From: Theobroma cacao
Taxonomy: Eukaryota; Streptophyta; Magnoliopsida; Malvales; Malvaceae
Assembly (NCBI RefSeq): GCF_000208745.1
Contig: NC_030852.1
Location: forward strand, 35,230,518 to 35,294,517
Direction of reading: 5' to 3'
DNA: 64,000 bases
Shown piece after piece: positions 36,952 to 50,226 of the stretch (within the stretch, counting starts at the first letter, position 1; each line of letters begins with the position of its first letter). Below the pieces are notes generated by a model that was not told where the DNA came from, ran no database searches, and saw only the letters and a list, made by a program, of their open reading frames with translations. The translations under genes and the position numbers were made by a program.

Positions 36952-39900
36952 GGCTGTAAGCTGTAGAGGAATGAATTTTAACGAGACAATTGCAGAAAAT
37001 TAGAGAGAGAAAGGGTACAAAGGGAGAGAGAAAGAGAGAGAGAGCAAAAGGGATCGTTTATCTGAAGATTTTCAACATAGAATGGATATGGATGAGACGT
37101 TTATGAGTTTGTACACATATATATATATACAAAGAGGTATTAGTGCGACGGTGTCCACTTCGGTGTGGGGCTGTCTCATGTGAGCTTAGGTTTGGCAAGT
37201 ATCAAAAACTGGTTGGTCACTTGCATGACATGTACTGAGTCGTAAAATCTGTAGTAATAAAACGCTTGGAAAAAGTGCCACGATGAAGGGAAAGAATCAA
37301 AGTAAGAAAACCCCTCTCTCTGTCTCTCTTGAGAGGTGGGGTTGTTTAGGAGGGGATGCGGTGTTGGCACTGCAGTCGAGATTCTGAAAACCCAGTGATA
37401 GGCTTCAGTTCAGATAGTGACTTATTTCCGCATGGCTTTTCTTCTAATTGCCAATGGTCTTCACTGCTATTTCCACTTATACAAGTCTAGAGCTTATCCA
37501 AATCCACATGGGTTTGAAATAGTGTCAGGGGGGCTCGGACAGCCATTTGGCTGCCATTTTTGATGATTGGAGCACTCCCCCAATGAAGTTAGAAGGCCAA
37601 GATTAACCTTTACTACATAAGGACAATGAAAGTTTTGAAAGGTAGAATGGCAGCTATGCTTTCTCAGAATGGTGCAGCTCATTTATGCTTATAGGGAATG
37701 CATTTATCACCCTGAGGCATGATAATTACCTTATACTGGCAATATCCCATATATAATTCGATTATGCAGAAACATATCTGACTTTTGAGACTTCAATAGT
37801 ATTAATGGCATTAATAATATTCCATTAACACCAGTATTAATTTCAATGTGGAATAAATGGCATATACATGAAAGTGGTATAGCTAATACTTTTAGACGTT
37901 TCTGACAAATTTTTGGCTGATATCTGCTATGTTTAAACTTTGAACTGGTATTGCCGTGAATATACAGGTGGGTCATGGTAAGAATATGAGTTGGACATGC
38001 AGTTAGTGCTGGAAATCAGATTCCATCACCAAACATTAACCATTAAGTGAGCCGTAATACTATGATAATACTGGAAACTAATCCAAGTGCTTCACAGTGA
38101 TGTCCTGCAATTGAGACGGCCATTTCAAAGTCGAAAAAAGCGCATGACTTTTCTGACCAAAAGAAAGTAACATGTAACTGCTATCAACATTTCTCGTATT
38201 TCAGAGGGCTAACAATGGATGGGTTGATAGGTGATGGAGAGTTGGAAAACTCCGACTTTCCAAGACATGTGTGGTATTCCTATTCTTTTTCCTTCGTTTG
38301 CACCTCTTTTTCCTAGCACTGCTGTGATTACCTTTAACTTGTTAATCTTTTATGCAATTATTATGCGAGAACCAGAGTTGAGATACATGAATCTGACTTC
38401 AACTTGTTATGAATCAAAGTTGCAAAACGCGAGTTGGATACTGACATCCAAAGCCTTCGAAAGTCGGACTTGAAAGTCTTTGATTAGCTCTATGTTAACT
38501 GAAACTAGTACAGTGGACAAGCTAATACTAGAGAGGGAATTAATCTGCAGGGCTAAATAGAGTAAAAAGATTAGGTTGCTGCTTTCGATCTCAACATTAT
38601 CTTCACAAACCATTGATGTTCCTTTGCTTCAAAATCAAGATAAGGGCCATTCATTTCCCAGAAGCTATATGCAGAGCAATTTCCATTGCTGCTTCCCCCT
38701 TGCTGTTAAGAAAATTAATCAAAGCTGGGAATTTTCAGGCAATAATTATACCCTTTTGAGTTGCAGACCTGCTCCATGTTACTTAGTAATTTGATTGTCT
38801 GGTTATCCATAAAACTAGATTCTCATATCTTACTCTCCATCTGTCATCTTATTCTCTCTTTTTTAAACTCAAAAATACTCCCTAAGGTCTACTAATTGTA
38901 TGCAAAGGTTCATTTAAAGTGACATTTTAGACCTAAAAGTGATGGAGAGGAAGTAAAAAGAAAGAATAATTCTTCCTAACAGTCATTCCAGAGTATCACA
39001 AACTAGAGCGTTGGCAGCCTGCATTGCCCCTTAGTTAAGGCTCTTGTCTTCTTCCTTTTCTCAGGTATTCTTCTCACTGTGCATGTTTTGTTTTTAGTAG
39101 GAGAATTTATTCACACCCGAAAGAAAAACAAAAAGGTCAAAGAGAGATCCAACTCACCTACGTTGGATCTTCACAAAACCGAAAAATTACCACCAAATAA
39201 TATTCCACCAATGAGAAGTTCCATCATAGTTATATGACGGATCATGTCTGCTAGACAAATGGTAAGATCACAGCACATGACCAGGACCTGAACAAGTGGC
39301 CCAAGAACCGAGTCCTTGTCGAGAAACAGGGCACCCCTCCCCCCACCCCAAATCAATGTGAGTAGCTTGAATTGCACATGAACATATTCTTTCATCTCCA
39401 GGAAGTGATCGTTTAGGGTCTGCGATGAATCAAATTCTGATTGGGACCCTCACTTTTCTTTCTTTCACCTAAAATTGTAAGTGATTGGAAGGAGCAAAAG
39501 AAAAAAAAAATGAAAGATGAGACATGAATATGGTATCAATTACAAATCGCGGTATCGATTACTTTATTCTATTTTTTTTTTCTCGTAACATAAAATTAAA
39601 AAGTAACATCATATTCTTAACTTTTGAAATAAAAGTCGCATTCTACTACCGTTCTACGTAGAATCTAAAATTTGTAAATATTTTGCTAAAACAAGAATGC
39701 CTCTTCAATTTTGCTTCCTCTTTTCTTTTGGTTAGACATGGAATATTGATTAATCATCCAAAAACCTAACCTATTCCTTCTAGAAGAAGGGGGATGGATA
39801 ATATTCATGATCTTCCCAGTTTGTGATGATAAACTTATTTAATCTCAGCCCTGCATTTTTTTTTTTTGATTCCTGTTTTGTTCAACTTTAACATTTCAAG

Positions 39901-41687
39901 ACAAATAGTTACAAACCCAAAAAAATGCAATGAATTCCTAAGTTTAAAGTGAGACTAATTGGCTTCTAACAGTGAAAAACCACATTGTATGGTAGAGGTG
40001 GAGAGAGAGCTCAACAACATTATTCGTAATGGTGACAGAATTCAAGGCTTTTGGAATTTTGCTGGCCAAATAAACCAATTGCTCCTATGCTGAATTTTGG
40101 TTATTTGCAAGAACTAAAGAGGGCAGAATTTGAGAATATAACTAACATGATTTGATAGAAGAGGGAAAAAGACAAAAATTTCTGAAGATAAACCCTATGA
40201 TTTATTTAAATTAGAATGATCAATCAGAATCATGGACGTGGCTCCAAATGAGTTAAATTGCTTCAAGGAATCATTATTTCTTGAATAGTCACAAGCATCA
40301 TATGTCTTTAAAGAAGTTTATTATTTTAAGTTATTGCGCATTATATGGCTTTAATAACCATACAAAATGGGGGATCAAATCTCTTGGAGAATAAGAGATT
40401 TAATGGTCAAAAGGTCTAATTATAATACATTTTTCTGGGGGTCAAATGTGGCTGAAACATATATTGCAATAATAAGCTTATTTATTTCTAGCACTTAAAG
40501 ATGATTCCAACCATGGGTTCTGCTAAGATGGAATTTTTGTTTAATTTAATAGCATTTGTTCGATCTCTCAAACCAAAAACCTTTAATGCTGTGCTGAAAT
40601 TCTTTGATTTTCTCTGCCCTGGAATTGTCCCAAGAAACCAAAAAAAAAAAAAAAGGATTGATTGGACAGTATTCTGCATACACGTCCCCTGAATTTTTCC
40701 TCCTTAAACAAAGGATTAAGCATAATCTTTGATGGAGCTAGGATAGGGAGGGAAGAATATTCCTATTGCTAGCCTACAACTGTTTGAAGATCTTTTCATA
40801 AAGATGAAAGAGGTCTTTTGACCTTTTGCGGCACAATAATGTTTTACTTTATGTTTATTTATCTTAATACATCGATAATGATTAATGATTTTTGAGATTA
40901 CCCCAGTCTTTGCTGCTTCAGCGAAACTTTATGGCTTTTTAAGTTACTAGTATTTTAATGCACAGCAGCCTGCAATCTGGCTTGATGGGCCAATTCAAGT
41001 TGGGTCGGGGTTACAGCCTGCTCCTCCTGCAGGGTATCTTCCAGCCAGAACTAATCACTGGCAAGTGAGATAACAGAGTCTGGCAAGTGTTGTTATGGAC
41101 TGATGTCACAATGACCTATGATGCCAGGCGTAATTAGAGGCAGACAATCGACCACACAGAGAAACAGACACTCTGTAGACAATGAGGTTTCGGGTAAGGT
41201 TGGTTGTTGAATTAGTTGAAGCTAACAGGTTGAATTATCCTACTAATCACTGTCAGGAGAACTTAATTCAACTTGTTTAAGAACTTTCAGCCAATTAAGC
41301 AGAAATTCAGGACTTCAATACAAACCAATCATACAGAGAGAGAAGCGAATGGTTCGACAAAATTTTGGATATTAGATTTTATTTTCCATTGCGAACTTTT
41401 CAGAGTTGTACATGCTTGAGCAATGAATAGAAAGAAATCAAAACATCATGATCAGATTTATTCACTCAAATGAACAGTTCTTTCCAATTTCAAGAGCACA
41501 TCACAGACATCCAATAAAACAATTAATAATAGAAAGAAAAAAAAAGAACAACAAATCAAATGAGATTTCAAGCTTGAAAAGCAGGGAAGCTCAACAAATT
41601 AAAACTTGTAACACTATACATGATCTTCTATGTTACAGAATGTGCATATGTTGAAAAGGAAATAGATATGGGCTCGGTGGAACACCT
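36952..41687. other. Intergenic, SWEET promoter and unassigned DNA
   Basis: The first about 200 bp to the right of the SWEET start codon hold its leader (GA-rich on the plus strand, about 37004-37050) and a TATA-like tatatatatata at 37119-37130. The remaining 4.5 kb has no recognised gene, RNA or domain. The longest ORFs (60-80 codons, for example 38231-38473 and minus 39395-39171) look random. Confidence 0.45.
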
Positions 41688-44549
41688 TCAAATTCTAAAA
41701 CCCAAACCAGGCCATCTTTTTGTCCCCTCTTTCTTCGTTCTCCTTGAGCTGGGAGCGATGAGATTTTCCAGTGATTTTGCTTTCCTGTTTCTGGACCTGC
41801 CTGCTTCTTTCAGGAGCTCAGCCAGCCTACTCTTTTCATCTTCAAAATCAGGATTCGCAATACCAAGTTTTTCTTCTCGCAATTTTAATACGTACTCCAA
41901 GATCTCAATTGCATCTTCAACCCTGAGTTTCCATCAAAAGATTATTACCAATAGATGGTACACAATTAAACGAGTACTTAAATTCTGGATTTAAAACAGT
42001 CATAGAGGAAAGTAAAAATAAAACATTAAGAACAATTAGATGCATTGTAATATAAAAGCACATCACATTCATCCATGCTTACTATGTCTTCTTTAGATGC
42101 TGTAATTATTTTAAGAATATGTGATAGAACTAAATTGAAACTACTATATCAAAACTTTCACTCCCATACTCAGTTCATTCCTTCTTTTATTTCCATTTTG
42201 TCTGCAATCAAAGCCTACAATCCATTGCAAGACAAATTAATACCAATGATCTCCACGCATGTCAATCATAAGCTAGGTTGAGTAAAATTCGATGCAGAGT
42301 AGTTTAAAATATTCGATACCTTCCCATAGCATCATAAGTTGCTGCAAGATTGCTATATACTCCCAGAGTATCTTGATGACATGGGCCACATTCCTGCTCA
42401 AGAATCGCTCTTGCTTCTTCAAACAAATCAGCAGCCTCATCTATCTTGAACAATTGGACACAAGCCAAGCCCATTTGGTTCAACATAACCCCAAAGAAGG
42501 CTGACTTCCTCTCCCCGCTTGCTCTAAGCTTTGCTACTGCGCTCTCAAAAGAGTTCCTTGCCTCTTCATACCTCCCAAGAATGTAAAACATCACCCCCAT
42601 CCGTGCTTCAATTCCAGCAATTGTGCTTTGCTGTCCTGGTTTATCTTCCAACAACTTCATTGCCTTCTGCAACAGCTTCAATGCCTCCTCAGGCTCATCC
42701 ACAGATTCGTATATGGCAGAAATTTCTGTTAACCCACCAGCTATCTCTTCTGCTGTGGTTCCAGGCACAGGTTTTGCAAAGATCCTCAGGGCATTTTCAC
42801 AATATGACTTTGATTCTCGGAGCTTCCCTGTCCTGTGGTATAGGTCAGCAAGACGTACAAAAACAGAGGCAACTGAAGGGTGGTTGTCACCCTTTGATGA
42901 CTTGAATACTGTTAGTGCCTTCTGGTAGGAGAAGACAGCCTCATCAAAGCGACATAAAGACATATAAATATTGCCAATGCTGACATCAATAGCAGCGACT
43001 TCATTCTCCTGTCCATTAGCAATCATTGCCATGCTGGCTAGGACAAGATGCTCAAGGGCTGCTTCATAATCTCCCTTTGCCTCACATACGAGTGCCATCA
43101 ACCGGCGATCAGCTGCCTCTTCCAGAGATGCTGGTTCACTGTGTGCACGATGAATTTCAAGAGTTTTCTTGCACAATTCTTCCGCTTTATCAAATTGCAT
43201 TGCTTGAACATGGGCCTCAGCCAAGTACCTATCATTTCCATTAATCATGAACATACAATTGATATAACCAAAAATCATACTATTTTATGCATAAACACAT
43301 TCATTCTGGGGAAAACATGGAAATACAACAAATCTATTGCAATACAAAAGTCAATACCAAGAATCCCTGCAGGGAATAGTAAATACATCCAGCTAGACAT
43401 AAACCTTCACTAGTATCCCTGCATTTTTAAAGTTAAATCCCATGATCCATTCAGGAATTCCAAAGACAATGAACCATAGTCTAGTTTAAGAACAACTACT
43501 ATCCCTACAGTTTTAAAGTTAAATCCCATGATCCATTCAGAAATTCCAAAGACAAGAAATTTATTTTCTTGGGATTAATCCTCTGGCTTTCCAGAGCAAT
43601 CGGCCGTATAACAGAGTAAAATTCAGTCTTTTTTAAAGAAAGTGTCCACATTTCCTTAAAAGGAGCGACACAGAAAATGGGAGCCATTTTTAATCCCAAG
43701 AAAATAAATCTCCTTCCCTAATGCTTCGAATCACAATGAGGAGCTGATTTCATTACACTCAACCAAAATTACCAAATAACCCCTTTCCCTTTTCTCTCTC
43801 ACTATCTTTCTATCGCCCCCCAAATAGGCCAAATCTGCGCCTTTCCCGATTTAACACAAACACCCAAAAAATCCCAAATCTCCTAAATCTTAACAATAAC
43901 TCATTATAGAAAGATGGTATAATAACCTGCAAGTCTCGCCAACTCTCGCATCGGTCTCTCCCAGAGCCTGGATCTGAATCTTTAGACCTTCTTCGTAGCA
44001 CCCAATCGACTTCTCCACTTGACCCAGCATCGAGTACGTGTCCCCCAGCTGCATATGCCCCGAAAACGCAGCCAACGCGTGATCGGGGCCCCGATCCACA
44101 TCGGGTACTTGAATCGCTCGCTCCAGCACCGGAACCGCCTCATCGAACCTCCCCAAACTGCAATAAATCGCCGCCAGCACGTGCAAGCTCATCGCCAGAT
44201 CCAAGCTGGGCTCACCTTCCACGGCGCATCTCTCGAACGACTTCGCCGCTCGAATCGCGTAGTCCAAAGCCTTACTAGGACCCTCACCGGAAGCAATAGT
44301 GTCTCGGGCCAATTTGAGTAAGAAGGGTCCGAGATCCGGGTTGTCGAGTGAGGAATCATCCGGGTTGGGTGACTCGGGTGGAGGTTTCTTGGCGGAGCGG
44401 GCGGGGGAAGGCTTAGATCGGGAAGGGGAAGGAGATGGAACCCTTTTATTGGGAGTCCGTGGTGGATTATGCGGCGGTGCCTGCTCCGGAACTGAAATCC
44501 GTAGCGGTGGCGCGTCGGGTGGAGACTTAACGGAAACGAGGCCCGGCAT
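41688..44549 (-). CDS. KLCR1: Kinesin-light-chain-related TPR protein (KLCR/CMU type)
   Basis: TPR protein of the plant KLCR family. Arabidopsis members (also called CMU) bind cortical microtubules, work with IQD scaffolds, and keep microtubules in place against cellulose-synthase movement. Three exons join in phase 2: 44549-43927, 43228-42320 and 41922-41688, total 588 aa. Residues 1-65 are Pro/Ser/Lys-rich and probably disordered (PSPSPSRSKPSPARSAKKPP). From about residue 75 on, helix-turn-helix TPR repeats follow: CSLGRFDEAVPVLERAI, GQVEKSIGCYEEGL, GDYEAALEHLVLA, CRFDEAVFSYQKAL, GKLRESKSYCENAL, GRYEEARNSFESAV and KIDEAADLFEEA. The C-terminus is basic (GRSRNRKAKS ... GLGFRI). No lesion is seen. 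The paralogue number is uncertain. Confidence 0.92.
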
Positions 44550-45232
44550 TGGTTGAAAACAAATAAAATAGGAAATCCTAAACTAGAAATTGAACTTTGG
44601 AAGAGGAAAGAGAAATTGGTTGATTCGATAAGGAGAGAAATGAGAGTTCAGAGATAAAAGGAATTAAAACAAACGAAAAAAAGAGAAGAAAGGGATTTAC
44701 GATTAGAACAGGCCACCAGTCTCTTTTGTGAAGTTCTGCGAGGAAGGTTTGGGGTCAGTCTGGTGATTATGTATTTTGTGCGAGGACAAAATGGTAAATT
44801 GCACAAGTATCGTTCAACAGACAGGCCACGAACGAACAGACAGTAACTTAAGTAGCAGTAGAAGCAGTCAAGTAGATACGATAGACAGTGGTAACCTGTA
44901 ACTGGTAATAAGATCCGCTACCTATTTTTCAACTGTCGTGTTTTTTGGGGATAAATCCGTGCCGTTTTCGACGCTCTAGGGCATGACCAATAAACGTCTG
45001 CCACGTGGGAAAAGAACGTTGGTTTACACCGCATCCTTTCGGCTATAGTCCACTTCTAAACGGCGTCGTTTTAATCTACATTTTTTTTTAACAATATAAC
45101 AACTATAAAAGTAAATATTTTTGCATTATCATATGAGATAAGATGCATGGATCATATTACATGACCATATATCAGATTTGATACATTTACTTAATTTAGA
45201 CAAAATTCTTCTCTTACATTGGATGGGATAGG

Positions 45233-45235
<3 letters not shown>

Positions 45236-45263
<28 letters not shown>
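45236..45263. repeat. (GA)n microsatellite
   Basis: A 28-base alternating AG run, followed by tgagtag. Confidence 0.95.
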
Positions 45264-45266
<3 letters not shown>

Positions 45267-45312
45267 GTAGAACAAAAGGTGGACAACTATTACTTAACTA
45301 ACCAAAACNCAG

Positions 45313-45315
<3 letters not shown>

Positions 45316-45344
<29 letters not shown>
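45316..45344. repeat. (GA)n microsatellite next to an ambiguous base
   Basis: A 29-base alternating GA run about 50 bp right of the first one, also followed by tgagtg. The single n at 45309 just before it suggests uncertain assembly across this repeat pair. Confidence 0.95.
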
Positions 45345-45347
<3 letters not shown>

Positions 45348-46135
45348 GTGACAAAAGTGGCAACATCTTAATCCAAAACAATGAATGAATAAAAGTTGAG
45401 ATATTGGTGCACTCTTCACCACAAAAGGTGCCTTTTTCTTTCTTTGTTTCTATATTGGAAATTGGAGGTTCCTTTTGTTTTGTTCAGCAGTATGCTGCAC
45501 TCAAAGCATTTTCACAGGCTTCCTTTAAGCTTGCTGCTTAACTTCTTCCTCCTCTCCGCCAGTAACCATCACCATTTTTTTTGGCATTTTAATGAGTTGG
45601 CTAAGCTAATATTAGCTATAATAACAACATTTGATCTCTCAAAGGAGATCACTGATGATGCAATTTTTTTGCTGTAAAGCCTTCATGAAAGATGGAATCA
45701 AAGAGCGATGAGTCATTTGGTTTACTTTATTGTAACAAAGCAGACAGTCTATCTGTCAACACCATTTCTTTAACTTAGTTTTCATATAAATAGGGATTAA
45801 TTTAGGGTCAAGACTGCAGAGGAAATAGCCAGCTGTAGCCAAGAAAAGGACACATGGGAACAGCCAGCCAGATGGGATTCTCTCCTGAGTCAAGATCTGC
45901 TGCTTAATTGTAATTAGCACCCAGAATATAAGGAAGATACCCATTATTTACATTTGTTCATAGCTTAAAAGCAATTAACTACTCATAGAGCTTACAGACA
46001 ATCTCAAAAAAGAAGAAGAAAGCAACTTAGTAGATTCAAAAGCCACCAAAAGAGCATAGTTTAGTAGTACAAGAAAGTAGTACTTCTCAAAGGCCTTCAA
46101 CTTTGAATTACAATACTAGCTTATATAGTTCAGGT

Positions 46136-46657
46136 TCAGTTGCCACCTCCTGCGGGTGCTCCAGATTTTCCTCTCGGCGGTGGTTCATGTTTAGGATTTG
46201 GAATCGGGTTATAGTCCTTTTGGATGTCAACTTCTAGTGTCAGCTTCCTCATTTTCACTTGATTCATGCCCTTCAAAACAGTCGTTATATGTTAGGAACC
46301 CTTGTCTTTTTTTGAGTAAGAGATACATTTATACTCATGTCTAATCAGTTTTATTAAAAATTATGGTAGTCAAATTAGTAGCATAAAGTTATGAATGTTT
46401 ATGACAGATACAAAACGTTGACATCCTTCGATGTTAACATACCTCATTAGTTGCAGAGTTTGCTGAAGTTGCAACATGCTCCATGGCCTTGACTCTGCCT
46501 GCAGAACATACAAAACTTTGTTAATCACCTCCAGAACTGTCTAGAAATTTGCTTAACTACTTTACTTGGAATGCATGGAAATATTTTGCTCACCTATGAA
46601 AGGATCGAGATAGACTAGAAGGAGAAGGAGAATCATGGTTTTAGCATAAGGACCCAT
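46136..46657 (-). CDS. PSY-like tyrosine-sulfated peptide precursor
   Basis: Small secreted-peptide gene assembled from three short exons in phase: 46657-46594, 46498-46443 and 46270-46136, total 84 aa. Residues 1 to about 25 are a signal peptide (MGPYAKTMILLLLLVYLDPF). A variable propeptide follows, then KMRKLTLEVDIQK and the candidate mature peptide starting DYNPIPNPKHEPPPRG. This fits the PSY family core (Asp-Tyr ... Asn-x-x-His-x-Pro, with following prolines). The Asp-Tyr would be the sulfation site of tyrosylprotein sulfotransferase and the prolines possible hydroxylation sites. PSY peptides act outside the cell on leucine-rich-repeat receptor kinases in growth and stress trade-offs. The spacing between DY and N is one residue shorter than in Arabidopsis PSY1. 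Splice sites are canonical. Confidence 0.78.
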
Positions 46658-49600
46658 GCTGGATGCTGCAGGTAGTGCTGTCAAAATGGAGGAGAAAAAT
46701 GCAGATTTATAGATTGGTTGGGAAAGGGGATCAAGTCAAGCCCACTGTTTCTATATGGCAAAACACTCGAAAGCTTTGTAGAATAATGATGAAAATGCAA
46801 CATCCATTAGCAAAAATACCACAAAGTCAAATGCACTAATTTCTGTCACCTCATAAATCTTAGGTTTTACCTTATATATCTGCCAAAAGCAATTGTTAGG
46901 TAGCAATCAACCTTTGCATGGATCAATTAGCTCTACACATAGAGTCTTTCTTTTTAGGCATTCGCATTAAATCTTTCAAAATGTCAACAATCTCGTGAAT
47001 GAACCCTTATTGACTCTATACCAGAACCAAATGCAATTTGCTCTGATCCAATGTTAGTCTGTCAACTGCTGTCTTTATCATGAGCCAATGCGGTGACAGT
47101 GTGATTTCCATGTTCAATCAATACCCAAGTACTTCACTGAATGATACATGTCATCTGATCTTGCACAAATTTTCACATTACTAATTCGATCAGACTTAAT
47201 AGAGTTGCTTCTTGTCATGTAGTAGCTCTTTACCAGTATAATACTATCTGGAAAGGCTATAGAAAGTGAAGCAATTGCAGTACAACTTTAAAGGATAGGC
47301 TCCAATCTAATATCCTATAAATGTAGATCATATCAGCACCGGTTATGGCTAATATTAAATTAATTTTTCCTAGATGGAAGAAATGATGGTAATGTTTTTT
47401 TGTCAAGGTGAACTCGAACCAATCAACAGCTAAGACAAACTTCATCTCCAACATCATCAGATTTTTGCTGGCAAACTGAGAAACAGATGGCTGGCACTAC
47501 CAAGGCTATAATTAGAAACTAAACAGCTGGATTATAATAATTACAGCATGCAGCTTGCTCTTATTATATTAGGGCTTCCTGTGACCAAAGAATTTCGACT
47601 GTTACATATATTAATGGCTGATATCTTTCGGGTTCCCTATCAAATTGTAGTCCATGCAATTGCACTGATCAAGTTAATCTGTCTTTTGAAGATTTGCAAA
47701 GGCACTTGGCTATGTCAACCCTTGGTAGATAAGTGCTCCAATTGATCGTCAAACAACACAGGAATAGCTTGCTGTTGGGTATCTGCTATTCATGATGAAT
47801 GCTTACTGCATCAATATCAGTACAATAATCAGCAGCTCTACATTTGGTGAGCTTTTTCTGTGTCACATTCGCAATGGAACAAAGCCCATCTCTCATGTAG
47901 AGGGCCTTCACTAAATGGAAATGAAAGCTCATCCGCTCCTTGGATTTTTGTTGGCATCAACATACAATGGAAGTGGCAGTCATATCACAATAAGTTACTG
48001 CACCTTGCTTAAGTTGACCACTCAACCTTCCCCACCTTTTTTCCTTAAAAATCAACTTTAATGAATCTGCTTATTGATAATTTAAGATACCCTTCATTGG
48101 TCTCTACTTTCTTGATGCACGAAAATCACTCTACTCTTTTTCTAGCCACAAACCAACTGATATGAATCATTTACTCTTCGAGTCCTGTACGTTCCATCGC
48201 AATCCATCAAGAGCTCCTAATTGGGTAAGAAATTTATTGTTCAATACATGTTAGAGACCTTTATTTAGGCGTTTACCTCTGCTTGTCATTCTTCAGTCCC
48301 TGCTGCTGAAATATACTGTCAACTAGACAACTATACTCCCAACTCTCTGGACATTCATGACATTGAAAAGATAACGAAAGTAAGATTAGCATAAAGGTTA
48401 ATTGGACTAATTAACTTTATGTGTAAGAAATTTGTGCATTGATATGTTTTTTTCTAATAATGTAATCAGGAGACAAGGACCAACATACTTTGGAGGTGTA
48501 TTAGACATTTAAGATTTTCCAAATCATCTGATAGGGGGTAAATAGGCAGAAGGGTGCTTAGCTAGATGTAGCCTTCATTTCGGAACTTGTTCACAATTAG
48601 ATATAAGTGGTCTGAAAAGAAGTTGATATAAAACTAAAAATCCTGATCATGGAGCTGCATTTCTATATTGCAGGTGAAAAAGTGGATTCCTGTGTTTGTC
48701 TATATATGAAGCAGGGAAGGAATCGGGAAATGGCACCACACCAGGTGGGTTATAATTTGAAACAGCACATGGTTTCCCTATGTCAAAGCAGTATTATTTC
48801 TTCCAGGGGGCCACAAGTAGGGATTTGCCTCAAAAAGAAAGGGCTACGGAAAGTGTGAATCATCATTGTTGCAGAGGACAGCGATACAGGGTAGTCTCAT
48901 GCTTCTCTCACCTTGCTGATGCTCTCTCTTCTTAATGAACCCTTTGTTTTAATTGAATCCATTGGCTGAATGTTTGATACTCCCTGTATGTTACTCCCAA
49001 GCCTCACTCTTGTGCTCACAATCATACAATTATTGAATCCCAACCTTGCATACATACATGCACTCTGCTATCGAGTGAGTGTTTTCCAAAGGAGTATATG
49101 ATTTCCAAGGCTCAAACCAGTATATACTATAAAATACCAATCCATCAATGTTGGAAAGCCAAAACACACGGATGAGGCTCCTCTCGGTTCTAGCACAGGC
49201 AAAGGAGAGCCCTCCAGATAAGTGGTCTCCACCACCATCAGATATGCTGATTGTTGGTTGTGATGGTTCTTTCAGACGAGAAGACAGATCAGACAAGGCA
49301 TCATTATAGATGTCAGGAATTAAATTGGGAACACATTAAATGCAGGGTTGCTGCCTGTTCTACTTTAGAAGTTGGGCCTTTGCATTTAGACAAGCACTAA
49401 ATATGGCAAATTATGAAGATCAACAACCTGATTGCTTGAAAACCATGTGGGAAGTAGTATTGGTATCCATTGTACGTGGTTCCACGATTTCGCTTCGTTT
49501 GTTTGTTTTTGTCTTTTTTTAACTCAACCAATCACCTAAAAGAAAAGTGCCCACCAAGTATTACGCCCATCAATAGTTCACGGACTTAGGTTTTGCCCCC

Positions 49601-50226
49601 TAGAGGAGGCCAGCTGGATGTAGAATTTCATAATCTTAGCTATATCACATGCTTATATCCTGCATGACGACTAAGTTTAATTCTTATCATGCTTACTTCC
49701 GGAGGGGAATTGAGGGTAGGAGAACATTCGAAGACGTCAGAAGGGGAAGGGTGGTGAATAACACCCTGCCTAATCTTGAATCTTTAAAGGCAACTCACGC
49801 CCTAATAAAGCTAACCTCACATTGCTCTTATTGTGTATGCTGAGCTCCCTAAGACTACAATCATTCCTCATAGAGGATTCTAATCCCCTGGAGACTGCTA
49901 AATGCCACCAGATCTTCAACTTGCCAAATCATATAAGAAACAGAAATCCCATCGTCTACAAGCCAAAGAATTTGGATTACATGTACAGATTCATTAGAAG
50001 TCAACCATTTCAAAAATCTCAGGAAGGCAATATGTCATCATACAGTGAATAATTGTGTCAAAAAGATTCAAGACTTGAGAAAGCATAGTAAAAAATAAAA
50101 TGATGCATTACTACACATTTCACAGCAATGGATCAGATATCATCAGTAATCTAAATGTATACACATCTGTGGATAGAGCAAGTATAAGGTTTCCCTTGAT
50201 GATGTAGCTTGTAAGCACATTCTGCC
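46658..50226. other. Intergenic, no gene recognised
   Basis: The left end is the promoter of the PSY-like gene. The rest shows no recognisable domain. A minus-strand open frame at 49296-49030 (SSRLKEPSQPTISISDGGGD, SFACARTERSLIR) has a coding-like feel and stays open upstream to about 49325, but I cannot assign it or extend it by splicing. Confidence 0.4.

Larger units (their letters stand above)
44550..46135. other. Intergenic between KLCR and PSY-like genes
   Basis: The left part is the KLCR leader and promoter. It includes two GA microsatellites and one unresolved base (n at 45309). A plus ORF at 45396-45677 and a minus ORF at 45944-45756 have hydrophobic stretches, but no family match or consistent splice extension that I can support. 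The 3' UTR of the PSY-like gene occupies the right end. Confidence 0.4.

Noticed and set aside
42531..44556. Plus-strand ORFs opposite the KLCR gene
   Set aside because: Antisense shadows of the TPR coding exons.
45396..45677. Possible second secreted-peptide exon (hydrophobic MLHSKHFHRLPLSLLLNFF)
   Set aside because: Looks like a signal peptide, but I found no following exon with a peptide motif and only a weak donor.
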